Shown: positions 16,805 through 24,153 of the stretch, piece by piece
Numbering within the stretch: position 1 is the stretch's first letter
How the letters are laid out: each line of letters opens with the position of its first letter
Source: Caproiciproducens faecalis
Lineage (GTDB): Bacteria; Bacillota; Clostridia; Oscillospirales; Acutalibacteraceae
Assembly (NCBI RefSeq): GCF_019448085.1
Contig: NZ_JAGFNZ010000001.1
Span: 558,001 to 622,000, forward strand
DNA: 64,000 nt
Reading direction: 5' to 3'
Notes under the pieces: model-generated
Databases searched by the model: none
What the model was told of the DNA's origin: nothing
The model's input: only the letters and a program-made list of their open reading frames with translations
Translations under genes and position numbers: made by a program

Positions 16805-17974
16805 ATGAAGCAGAAAAAAGTGGTATCCAATATTGTGCTAATCGGGCTTGTCAGCCTGTTTGTTGATATGAGTACCGAAATGGTCTATCCTTTGGTTCCG
16901 CTGTTTCTGACCGCTACGCTTGGTGCGTCGCCCGCCATCGTAGGGATCATCGAAGGAATTGCCGAGAGTATTGCATCGCTTCTCAAGGTATTCAGCGGCT
17001 ACATCGGGGATGTGCACCACAATAAAAAGCGTCTTACTTTTATTGGTTATTCGACGTCTGTCTTGTATAAGGTGTTTCTTCTCCTTGCAGCATCATGGCC
17101 CGGCGTTTTATTGGCGAGAGTCATTGACCGCACCGGAAAAGGCATCCGCACCGCACCGCGCGATGCTCTTGTAGCGCAGTCAAGTGACGGCAAAAAACTC
17201 GGAGGAGCGTTCGGGCTGCATAAGATGCTGGATATGGCCGGTTCCTCTCTTGGCGCGCTGCTCGCTTATTTTTTCGTTGCAGCCAACGTTGGTTTTCACC
17301 AGGCGTTTCTGCTTTCCATCATCCCGGCGGTGATTGGAATTTTGATTATTTTTTCCGTCAGAGAAGACAAAAACGGTGTTACAGCAAGTGAGAAGCTCAC
17401 TTTGAAAGGGCTAAAGCTTGATAGAAAGCTGAAAATGTACCTTGCTGTCATATTTGTTTTCTGCCTCGGCAATTCATCAAACACGTTTTTGCTTCTGAAA
17501 GCTCAAAAGCAGGGCTTTTCAGCGTCACAGGTCATGCTGCTGTATCTGATTTTCAATGTGGCCGCCTCCGTCCTTGCCATTCCGTCAGGCAAATTATCCG
17601 ACAAGTTCGGCAGAAGCAGGATTCTTGTGCCGGGTTACCTGATTTACGGCCTTGTCTATCTCGGCTTTGCTTTTCTCTCCGCCAAGTCCACTATCTTGGT
17701 TCTGTTTATCGCATATGGCGCGTACACCGCGTTTATCAGCGGCGCGGAAAGGGCTTTTATTGCTGAAAATGCGCCGACAGGATTAAAGGGAACCGTTCTT
17801 GGGATTTACGGAATGCTGCAAGGTGTCGGACTGCTGTTGTCGTCAATCATAGCCGGATTCCTTTGGGACAGAATAAATTCCGGCGCTCCGTTCCTGTTCG
17901 GCGGCGTTCTTGGAATTATTTCAGCCGTCCTGATAGAAATTACACTTGGAAGGAATAATAGTGTTACGGAGTAA
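16805..17974 (+). CDS. MFS transporter
   Basis: 389 residues with twelve likely membrane helices. Motif A-like GYIGDVHHNKKR lies after helix 2 and its repeat SGKLSDKFGRSR after helix 8. The motif LLARVIDRTGKGIRTAPRDALVA in the first half is typical of a bacterial MFS subgroup found in metal- or drug-resistance loci. It is cotranscribed with the ChrB-domain gene. Substrate not readable from sequence; chromate or another oxyanion is only suggested by the neighbour. Confidence 0.82.
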   Translation: MKQKKVVSNIVLIGLVSLFVDMSTEMVYPLVPLFLTATLGASPAIVGIIEGIAESIASLLKVFSGYIGDVHHNKKRLTFIGYSTSVLYKVFLLLAASWPGVLLARVIDRTGKGIRTAPRDALVAQSSDGKKLGGAFGLHKMLDMAGSSLGALLAYFFVAANVGFHQAFLLSIIPAVIGILIIFSVREDKNGVTASEKLTLKGLKLDRKLKMYLAVIFVFCLGNSSNTFLLLKAQKQGFSASQVMLLYLIFNVAASVLAIPSGKLSDKFGRSRILVPGYLIYGLVYLGFAFLSAKSTILVLFIAYGAYTAFISGAERAFIAENAPTGLKGTVLGIYGMLQGVGLLLSSIIAGFLWDRINSGAPFLFGGVLGIISAVLIEITLGRNNSVTE

Positions 17975-18109
17975 AAATGATACCGGGGTGAGGGGATGGA
18001 ACCGAAAAGGGCTGGGGGGACAAGATAGCTGACGGGCCCGCGATGCTTTGGGCAACCGATGGCTTTTCGCTGATTGCAGGCTTCGATTTTCTCCTTTCTG
18101 ATTGGCGCA

Positions 18110-18142
18110 CAAAAAAGGACAACCGATTTCTCGATTGCCCTT
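18110..18142 (-). terminator. terminator of the nitroreductase/FMN-reductase operon
   Basis: On the minus strand a 12-bp hairpin with two G-T pairs and a GAAA tetraloop (AAGGGCAATCGA / TCGGTTGTCCTT) is followed by six T. The region 17975-18196 otherwise holds no gene. Confidence 0.85.
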
Positions 18143-18196
18143 ACATGGTGGCAGTTATTTACTTTGAGATGCTGGTATTCCGGCTTCGTGCGCTCT

Positions 18197-18724
18197 TCAG
18201 TCTGCGTAAAACACATGATTTTCCTTGCGAGGCGCGGCTTGGGGAATCGGCCCGTCGGGATAGCCCAGCACACAGTGACCGATACCCTCGTATTCGCCTT
18301 CGATCCCAAGAGATTTGAGAATTGCTTTGCCCTCGTCGCTTTCGAATTCTTGCTTCGCCCGGTTAATCCAGCAACTGCCGATACCGAGGGAATGCGCCGC
18401 CAGCATCAGATTACCCATAACAAGGCTGCCGTCGTAGACGCAGTTCCTCCAGTTTTTCTCCGCCAGCACAATGAGCACGACAGGTGCGCCGTAGAACGGG
18501 TCGAAATCCGGTTCCCAGCCGCCGATCTCCGAATTCATCTTGGAAAGCCTGTCACGCAGTTCCTTGTTCGTCACGGCGACGATGATGGCCGATTGCCTGC
18601 CCATCCCGTTGGGGGCATAGGTACCCGCCCGGATGATCTTGTCGATAATTTCCTTCGGCACGGAGTCCGGCTTATATTGGCGGATACTTCTTCTTTCTTC
18701 CATTGCTTTCAGCACTTCGTTCAT
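18197..18724 (-). CDS. nitroreductase-family FMN enzyme
   Basis: 175 residues. Motifs are ERRSIRQYKPDSVP near the N-terminus (FMN phosphate contacts), APNGMGRQSA, and SLGIGSCWINRAKQEF in the C-terminal half. The family reduces nitroaromatics, quinones or flavins with NAD(P)H in the cytoplasm. ATG 18724 has GGAGG 8 bp upstream. It follows the flavodoxin-like reductase gene by 17 bp and is cotranscribed with it. Confidence 0.85.
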   Translation of the reverse strand: MNEVLKAMEERRSIRQYKPDSVPKEIIDKIIRAGTYAPNGMGRQSAIIVAVTNKELRDRLSKMNSEIGGWEPDFDPFYGAPVVLIVLAEKNWRNCVYDGSLVMGNLMLAAHSLGIGSCWINRAKQEFESDEGKAILKSLGIEGEYEGIGHCVLGYPDGPIPQAAPRKENHVFYAD

Positions 18725-18741
18725 GTGTAAAACCTCCATGT

Positions 18742-19278
18742 TTACAGATTTTTTCCCAATTTATATGCTTGCTGTGGATAGTCGGTCTTCTCAATATCCT
18801 TCCGATCAGAACAATCGTAAGCCAGTACTTTTCCGCAGTCCTGCCATTTTAGATAGTGGAGCATTTCCTGGTAGCTGCCTACAATACCGTTCATGATTCG
18901 GGGAGCCGCATCGGCAACGGTCACGAGCAGCACCGCCTTTTTCCCAGAGCCCACCAAATCATTGTCAATACCGTGGAAGCGGTCGATGACGGTTTTGATT
19001 TGCGCGGATGCACCGTGATAGTACAGCGGCGTAACAAAAACCAATAAATCCGCTTTCTTCAATTCCGGGTACAGTTTCATCATGCCGTCTTCAAATACGC
19101 ACGGAAATTTACCACATTCGCATTTATCACAGCCAATACAAGGATGGACTTCTTCAAATGCCGCATCAAAACGAAACACTTCGTGTCCAACTTCTTTTGC
19201 GCCTTTTATAAACTGCTCAGCCAGCAAAGCTGATGTTCCGGCTTTATGAGGGCTGCCGGTAACCATCACAATTTTCAT
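18742..19278 (-). CDS. flavodoxin-fold NAD(P)H:FMN reductase
   Basis: 178 residues. The N-terminal GSPHKAGTSALLAEQFIKGA is the FMN-phosphate loop. The CIGCDKCECGKFPC cluster near residue 48 is typical of this reductase subgroup in anaerobes. TPLYYHGASAQIKTVIDRF is the second flavin loop. ATG 19278 (MKIVMVTGS) has GGAG upstream. Divergent from hxlR, which probably controls it. Role: electrophile, quinone or flavin reduction. Confidence 0.85.
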   Translation of the reverse strand: MKIVMVTGSPHKAGTSALLAEQFIKGAKEVGHEVFRFDAAFEEVHPCIGCDKCECGKFPCVFEDGMMKLYPELKKADLLVFVTPLYYHGASAQIKTVIDRFHGIDNDLVGSGKKAVLLVTVADAAPRIMNGIVGSYQEMLHYLKWQDCGKVLAYDCSDRKDIEKTDYPQQAYKLGKNL

Positions 19279-19311
19279 AGATCGTACTCCTTTCGGATGT
19301 TGCACTGTGGA

Positions 19312-19383
19312 TTGCACTCCGTTGTTCCTTATTGTATAATAGTATAAATCAACATACAAGTATGCACTTTATTGACGCATACT
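19312..19383. promoter_or_regulatory. overlapping divergent promoters and operators (FMN reductase / hxlR)
   Basis: Rightward: TTGCAC (19312-19317), 17 bp, TATAAT (19335-19340). Leftward, TTGTAT, 17 bp, TACAAT can be read on the minus strand over the same DNA. CATAC-AA-GTATG (19353-19364) and AGTATGC...GCATACT (19359-19365, 19377-19383) are nested inverted repeats that suit an HxlR dimer. Confidence 0.65.
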
Positions 19384-19402
19384 ATCTCAGAGGGAAGTAT
19401 AA

Positions 19403-19729
19403 ATGGAAAATTTAGATGGCTATACAAAAATATCGGACACTCCATACGGTTACACACTAAGCATTATAGGCGGCAAATGGAAGATGATTATCCTCTATCT
19501 GCTGTCTAATCATAAAGTGGTTCGTTATAATGAATTACATAGAATGATTGGCTCGATTACCTACAAAACACTAAGTGTTCAACTGAAAGAGCTGGAAGCA
19601 GACGGGCTGATTGTGCGCAAAGAATATCCACAGATACCGCCAAAGGTGGAATACAGCCTTTCTACCAAAGGGGAATCCCTAATCCCGATTATGGATGCAA
19701 TGTGCGATTGGGGACATGAGCATCAATAA
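19403..19729 (+). CDS. HxlR-family transcriptional regulator
   Basis: 108 residues. The family signature is GYTLSIIGGKWKMIILYLL, followed by the winged helix RYNELHRMIGSITYKTLSVQLKELEADGLI and wing RKEYPQIPPKVEYSLSTKGESL. HxlR proteins of this size often sense electrophiles through a cysteine; one Cys is seen near the C-terminus (MCDWGHEH). Divergent from the flavin reductase genes, its likely targets. Confidence 0.88.
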   Translation: MENLDGYTKISDTPYGYTLSIIGGKWKMIILYLLSNHKVVRYNELHRMIGSITYKTLSVQLKELEADGLIVRKEYPQIPPKVEYSLSTKGESLIPIMDAMCDWGHEHQ

Positions 19730-19760
19730 CGCCGATTAATCTACCCGCAAATTAAATACT

Positions 19761-19800
19761 AAAACAGGGCGTTCCATTCATTGAAGCGTCCTGTTTTATT
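19761..19800 (+). terminator. terminator of hxlR
   Basis: Hairpin arms AAAACAGGGCG and CGTCCTGTTTT with one G-T pair, ending in TTTTATTG. This is the last feature inside the element before the right junction. Confidence 0.7.
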
Positions 19801-19878
19801 GTTATAGCTTGTCTGCTTCATAATTCAAAAATTGATGAATAACCGCATCGATTTTTATGTATGATACCACTGCTTACA

Positions 19879-20526
19879 TTAAGCGCGCTCGGATACATAG
19901 GAGCGGGAAATGCCCAGTTTCTGCGCCACTTCGCGCTGGGTCAGCGGACTACGTCCCGTCAGACCGTACCGCAGTTCAATAATGGTCTGCTCTCTGGGGG
20001 ACAGTACCTCACGAATATACCTCTTGAGCTGCTCGGATTTGATTTTACAGTCAAGGTTGTCAACGATGTTGTCTTCCGTGGCCATGACATCCATCAGTGT
20101 CAGCGCGTTTCCGTCCTTATCGGTGTCGATCGGTTCGTTGATGGAGATATCCTGCGCGGTCTTTTTGGAGGAGCGGAAAAACATCAGCACTTCATTTTCA
20201 ATGCATCGGGCCGCATAGCTGGAAAGGCGGATTCCCTTGCTGCTGTCAAACGTGTTTACCGCTTTGATTAACCCGATGGTTCCAATGGAAATCAGATCAT
20301 CCTGGTCGTTTGAGTTGGCGTAGTATTTCTTGATGATATGGGCGACCAGACGTAAGTTGTGTTCAATCAGTTCATTCTTTGCCTTCAGATCCCCGTTTTT
20401 CAGCCGTTCAAGACAGTCCCGTTCCTCCTGTGCCGTAAGCGGTCTGGGGAAGGAACCCGAGCCAGTGACGTGAAGAATAAAAAACAGCAATCCGGAGAGC
20501 GCAAATCCAAGTACGGCACCAATCAT
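19879..20526 (-). CDS. sigK: RNA polymerase sigma-K factor, 5' part, interrupted by the skin-like element
   Basis: 215 codons as it stands. The first 25 residues are hydrophobic (MIGAVLGFALSGLLFFILHV) and match a sigma-K pro-sequence. Region 2 (HNLRLVAHIIKKYY...DLISIGTIGLIKAVNTFD) and region 4 (LSPREQTIIELRYGL...LTQREVAQKLGISRSYVS) follow. After the repeat the frame runs into element DNA and stops after S-E-R-A, so region 4.2 is truncated. Excision joins codon 207 to the 21 codons at 12835-12900, giving 228 residues. Sigma-K directs late mother-cell genes for coat and cortex. Both DNA rearrangement and pro-protein cleavage would therefore gate it. Confidence 0.95.
   Translation of the reverse strand: MIGAVLGFALSGLLFFILHVTGSGSFPRPLTAQEERDCLERLKNGDLKAKNELIEHNLRLVAHIIKKYYANSNDQDDLISIGTIGLIKAVNTFDSSKGIRLSSYAARCIENEVLMFFRSSKKTAQDISINEPIDTDKDGNALTLMDVMATEDNIVDNLDCKIKSEQLKRYIREVLSPREQTIIELRYGLTGRSPLTQREVAQKLGISRSYVSERA
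19892..19905. repeat. 14-bp direct repeat, right junction of the sigK intervening element
   Basis: GATACATAGGAGCG, identical to 12887-12900. The 18 bp just inside the element (19873-19890) form the other arm of the reconstructed attP. Confidence 0.92.
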
Positions 20527-20626
20527 ATAGCCACCCCTTTCTATTGTCGTTTGTCATTATATGCCCCGTCTCCCTTGTCCGTTGCAAGTCCGGTGAGGGG
20601 CGGCTTTTTTATTTGCGTAAACGGAG

Positions 20627-20655
20627 TTGAAAAAGAACGAATGATCGTGTAAAAT
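20627..20655 (+). promoter_or_regulatory. SigA promoter of the MATE gene
   Basis: TTGAAA (20627-20632), 17 bp, TAAAAT (20650-20655). Its position excludes the upstream ATG at 20654 as translation start and supports TTG 20684. Confidence 0.6.
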
Positions 20656-20683
20656 GAATGAGATAAACAAAGGAGTGAAATTT

Positions 20684-22030
20684 TTGGAGAAAACAGAAAA
20701 CAAAATGGGTACGATGTCGGTTTTTCCGCTAATCATATCCATGTCGGTACCGGCCATGCTGTCAATGCTGGTACAGGCTATGTATAACGTGGTGGACAGC
20801 TTTTTTGTTGCAAAAGTAAGTGAAAATGCGCTGACTGCGGTTTCACTCGCATTTCCAATACAGACTTTGCTGATTGCCCTTGCGGTGGGTACCTCCGTCG
20901 GAATTAATTCCCTGGTATCGCGCCGGCTGGGAGAGCGCAGGCAGGAAAAAGCAAATTCCGCCGCTACGCACGGGATTCTTTTGGGAGCGTTTAACTGGGC
21001 AATTTTTGCGTTGGTCGGGCTGCTTTTTTCAGAGCCATTTTTCCGCAGCTTTACGGCAAATGAAGAAATCATAACCATGGGCACCCAGTACATGAGTATT
21101 GTGTGTATCGTTTCTATGGGTGTTTTTATTGAAATTAACATAGAAAAAACGCTTCAGGCCACCGGAAATATGATTTACCCCATGCTGTCCCAGATTTTGG
21201 GGGCTGTTACGAATATCATTCTGGACCCGATCTTTATTTTCGGATTGCTGGGAGTACCCAAAATGGGCGTTGCAGGCGCGGCGATTGCTACCGTGATCGG
21301 TCAGATTTTTGCGATGCTGTTTCTGATTTATATTATCGTAAAAAAAGATCATCAGGTAGTTATCAGCTTCCGGAACTTCAAACTTGATTTTTCAACCATC
21401 AGAGATATTTATTCCGTTGGTTTCCCGTCCATCATTATGCAGGCGATCGGTTCCGTTATGGTGGTTGGTATGAACGCGATCTTAATCGGTTTTACGGAAA
21501 CGGCGGTCGCTTTGTTCGGAGTGTACTTTAAGCTGCAGTCCTTTGTATTTATGCCGGTTTTCGGCCTGATGCAGGGGGTCATGCCGATCATCGGGTACAA
21601 CTTCGGCGCGCGCAGACGCGACCGCCTTTTATCTACCGTCAGAATCGGTTCCATCATTTCTGTTGTGATTATGGCAATTGGCACCGCTTTGTTCTGGCTG
21701 ATTCCGGACAGGCTTCTGCTGATTTTCAACGCATCCCGGCTGATGCTGGAAATCGGTGTTCCCGCGCTGCACACCATCAGCATCTGTTTTGTACCGGCAG
21801 CGCTGGGAATCATGTTTTCAACGGTCTTTCAGGCTGTCGGCAGCGGCTTTAAAAGCCTGATTATCTCTGTGCTGCGGCAGCTGATCGTGCTTTTGCCAGC
21901 TGCGTTTCTGCTTTCAAAAATCGGCCTGCCTTTCGTCTGGTACGCTTTTCCGATCGCCGAGGGTGCATCGTTGATTGCAAGTATTGTGTTTTACCTTCAG
22001 CTATACAAAAAAAGGCTGAAAACACTTTGA
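20684..22030 (+). CDS. MATE-family efflux transporter
   Basis: 448 residues with twelve predicted helices. MATE motifs are seen in the first half (PAMLSMLVQAMYNVVDSFFV and FPIQTLLIALAVGTSVGINSLVSRRLG) and repeat in the second half (FPSIIMQAIGSV...GVYFKLQSFVFMPVFGLMQGVMPIIGYNFG). It exports cationic drugs or metabolites against Na+ or H+. TTG start with AGGAG 8 bp upstream, inferred from promoter position. Divergent from sigK; no partner gene. Confidence 0.9.
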   Translation: MEKTENKMGTMSVFPLIISMSVPAMLSMLVQAMYNVVDSFFVAKVSENALTAVSLAFPIQTLLIALAVGTSVGINSLVSRRLGERRQEKANSAATHGILLGAFNWAIFALVGLLFSEPFFRSFTANEEIITMGTQYMSIVCIVSMGVFIEINIEKTLQATGNMIYPMLSQILGAVTNIILDPIFIFGLLGVPKMGVAGAAIATVIGQIFAMLFLIYIIVKKDHQVVISFRNFKLDFSTIRDIYSVGFPSIIMQAIGSVMVVGMNAILIGFTETAVALFGVYFKLQSFVFMPVFGLMQGVMPIIGYNFGARRRDRLLSTVRIGSIISVVIMAIGTALFWLIPDRLLLIFNASRLMLEIGVPALHTISICFVPAALGIMFSTVFQAVGSGFKSLIISVLRQLIVLLPAAFLLSKIGLPFVWYAFPIAEGASLIASIVFYLQLYKKRLKTL

Positions 22031-22131
22031 TTATTGCTCCGCAGTATGTTAGAATAATGATAATTTACATTGTATGATTGTGGGTGTCCGCGCAGCTGCG
22101 GAGCAGATCATATGCAATACAGGTGATAAAA

Positions 22132-22620
22132 GTGCAAAACGGGCAAAGACAACGGACTACTGCCAACTCCCAGAGCATTATCTATTTGAGTTCCATTAAA
22201 AGTGAAACTCTGAGAGGGCATGTTTACAGTGAATATTACAAAAAAATCCTGCCGTTTCGCAATGAGTGCGAGCTTTTGCGCGGAATGGACGATCTCTTTG
22301 ACAGTATATCCTTTCCGCAGGCCTCTTTTGAGGGCCGAAAATTTGAAGTGAAGAAACCCAAGCCTATCATAGAAAAGGTGGATGACGCTGTGGATGAGAT
22401 CATGAATAAGATCCTGAATGAAAAGCCGATAACCTTTGTTGTCAACGTTCAGTACCGAAAAAACGCTACCTGGCAGGGGACGATTACCTGGGTTGAGCAA
22501 AATCAGACCGTCCGTTTCCGGAGCGCGCTGGAAATGCTGAAGCTGATGGAGCAGGCGTCCCTGGACGGCGCTGCACCGGTCGTCAACTGGAGCGGCAAGA
22601 ATTCCGGCGGATCAGAATAA
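22132..22620 (+). CDS. conserved hypothetical protein
   Basis: 162 residues with GTG start and AGGTG upstream. The N-terminus is basic and Gln-rich (MQNGQRQRTTANSQ). The centre has IYLSSIKSETLRGHVYSEYYKKILPF. The C-terminus (FVVNVQYRKNATWQGTITWVEQNQTVRFRSALEMLKLM) predicts a beta-sheet then helix. No signal peptide or membrane segment. I recognise the final part as recurrent in clostridial hypotheticals but cannot assign a function. A strong terminator follows. Confidence 0.65.
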   Translation: MQNGQRQRTTANSQSIIYLSSIKSETLRGHVYSEYYKKILPFRNECELLRGMDDLFDSISFPQASFEGRKFEVKKPKPIIEKVDDAVDEIMNKILNEKPITFVVNVQYRKNATWQGTITWVEQNQTVRFRSALEMLKLMEQASLDGAAPVVNWSGKNSGGSE

Positions 22621-22627
22621 AATAAGC

Positions 22628-22675
22628 AGAACCCGGGACAGTGTCATGAAATTGACCATCCCGGGTTCTTTTTTG
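22628..22675. terminator. intrinsic terminator between convergent genes
   Basis: Perfect 11-bp arms AGAACCCGGGA and TCCCGGGTTCT, then six T on the plus strand. Confidence 0.88.
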
Positions 22676-22687
22676 ATGCTTTATCGG

Positions 22688-23593
22688 CTAGTTCAGCCAT
22701 TTTTGTTCAAGAGTCTTCATCATTTCTTCGTATTTTTCCGCGCATTGCTGCGGATTTGCGTTTTCCAGCGATTTTAGACAGGGGGAAAGGTAAGTCTCCC
22801 AGATTTCCCGATACTCAGTCCGGCATTTTTCAGACCGGTCAATCCTGTCTACAATCATGGGTGCAAAAAGGTAATATTCACCGATTTTGGCTTTGCCCTG
22901 CGGGGTAGCCGCAAGCCAGCTGTCGCGGAAATGTCGGAAGGCGTTTAGTTCGGGGCAATTGTCTCCTTTTCCAAGCGAGGAGCAGACCGCGGTGGTGATA
23001 AAGCACAGCTTTTTTCGAAAACCGCTGCTGATGGTTTCATAGTTCGATTTGCCCAGCGGATTTTTCGGGTAATGCTCGTTCCAAATCCTTAAAAAGCTGT
23101 CCGCCAGCGCTTCCGCTGCGGGTGTGTGCTGTTCCAGCATAGCCGGAACCGTGAAAGCGACGATCATATAGCGGTATTCGAAGAGCCGCGGATCGCTTTC
23201 CTTTTTAATTCCGTCTTCCGCTATTTTTTTCTGAAAACGGTCAAATAAAATGCCCGCAAAAAAGTCGGGCGCTTCGTCATTGCCCGGCGCGGCAAGACAG
23301 TACGCTTTGAGCGCGGGGGAAATCAGCTCGCGGTAATTTTCAAATGCGGTGGGGTAAACGTTCTGCTTGACGTTCTTTAATCCGTTTTTCACGGTAAAAA
23401 TTTCTTCATTTAAAAGAGAGAAGGCTTCATCCATCAGCCTTTGATAGTCATTTTCCTTTGCGCGTTCCGATTCGGAGAGCAGGGATTTTACATGGATGGG
23501 CTGCGCGCAGTACATGCACACAATCTCTTCCGCGTCCTGTGGTACCTGCAGCTCTTTTTTGCAGTGGGGACACTGTGCGGTGATGTAATTCAT
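22688..23593 (-). CDS. zinc-ribbon protein with C-terminal CFI-box domain
   Basis: 301 residues. The N-terminal zinc ribbon is CPHCKKEL...CMYCAQPI (residues 8-33). A long helical region follows. The C-terminal CFITTAVCSSL...ELNAFRHFRDSWL matches the CFI-box, a conserved cysteine-containing motif of unknown function usually found at protein C-termini. There is no signal peptide. The start overlaps the end of the DtxR gene by 4 bp, so the two are coupled. Function unknown. Confidence 0.6.
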   Translation of the reverse strand: MNYITAQCPHCKKELQVPQDAEEIVCMYCAQPIHVKSLLSESERAKENDYQRLMDEAFSLLNEEIFTVKNGLKNVKQNVYPTAFENYRELISPALKAYCLAAPGNDEAPDFFAGILFDRFQKKIAEDGIKKESDPRLFEYRYMIVAFTVPAMLEQHTPAAEALADSFLRIWNEHYPKNPLGKSNYETISSGFRKKLCFITTAVCSSLGKGDNCPELNAFRHFRDSWLAATPQGKAKIGEYYLFAPMIVDRIDRSEKCRTEYREIWETYLSPCLKSLENANPQQCAEKYEEMMKTLEQKWLN

Positions 23594-23979
23594 ACGGTAC
23601 CTCCGTCGTTTTTGTGTACCTGCGTAAAGTGCTTGATACGGTCAAAGCTCTCTTCACTGATAATATGCTCAATCCGGCAGGAATCCTGCAAAGCAATGTC
23701 GCTGCTGACCCCGAGGGTCATTTCCAGAAACTGCGCAATCAAAGTGTGGCGTTCATAAACGGAACTCGCTTTTGTGCGTCCCAGCTCCGTCAAAACCAGA
23801 TTGCCGTTTGCTTCCATGGTAAGATAACCCGCTTCTTTTAAGATGCTCATGGCACGGCTTACGCTCGCTTTTGTAAATTCCAAGTAGTTGGCAACGTCAA
23901 TAGAACGGACATAGCCGTTTTTATTCTGTAAAATCAGTATTGTTTCCAAATAATTTTCGCCCGATTCCTGTATTTTCAC
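23590..23979 (-). CDS. DtxR/MntR-family metal-dependent regulator
   Basis: 129 residues. The helix-turn-helix is VRSIDVANYLEFTKASVSRAMSILKEAGYL, then the dimerisation and metal-binding region with ERHTLIAQFLEMTLG and CRIEHIISEESFDRI. There is no SH3-like third domain, so it is MntR-length. GTG start with AGGAGG about 8 bp upstream. These proteins repress metal uptake or induce efflux when loaded with Mn2+ or Fe2+. Its translational coupling to a zinc-ribbon protein is unusual. Confidence 0.85.
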   Translation of the reverse strand: MKIQESGENYLETILILQNKNGYVRSIDVANYLEFTKASVSRAMSILKEAGYLTMEANGNLVLTELGRTKASSVYERHTLIAQFLEMTLGVSSDIALQDSCRIEHIISEESFDRIKHFTQVHKNDGGTV

Positions 23980-24025
23980 CGGTATACCTCCTAATTGGCG
24001 CGAAAATGCGGTCCGTATTTTTCAT

Positions 24026-24054
24026 ATTGTAGCATTGTTCCTCAAAAATGACAA
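24026..24054 (-). promoter_or_regulatory. SigA promoter of the DtxR/CFI-box operon
   Basis: On the minus strand TTGTCA (24054-24049), 17 bp, TACAAT (24031-24026). Confidence 0.7.
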
Positions 24055-24153
24055 GCGTTATTGCGATTAGTTTATAATTTCCGCTATATTTTTCTGAGCG
24101 GTTTTATGTTAAAATAATAAAATATATATTTATGTTTTCACATTGGAGGAACT

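Larger units (their letters stand above)
12887..19905. mobile_element. skin-like sigK intervening element, excision unit about 7.0 kb
   Basis: The element interrupts sigK within region 4.2. It is bounded by a 14-bp direct repeat (distance between copies 7005 bp) and carries a large serine recombinase whose stop codon lies 23 bp from the left repeat. Removing one repeat unit restores sigma-K in frame. The right inner flank CTTACATTAAGCGCGCTC (19873-19890) and the left inner flank (12896-12913, read in reverse complement CTTACCATAAGCGCGCTC) match at 16 of 18 positions, so the excised circle would carry a symmetrical attP around a roughly 10-bp centre. Cargo: small ORF, PadR plus two DUF1048, ChrB-like plus MFS, nitroreductase, FMN reductase and HxlR. 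B. subtilis and C. difficile have known, larger skin elements at this gene. Confidence 0.92.

Noticed and set aside
20562-20610. GC-rich fold followed by six T between sigK and the MATE gene, read as a plus-strand terminator or riboswitch
   Set aside because: The pairing is short and interrupted, and the MATE promoter lies downstream of it, so it cannot act in that transcript.
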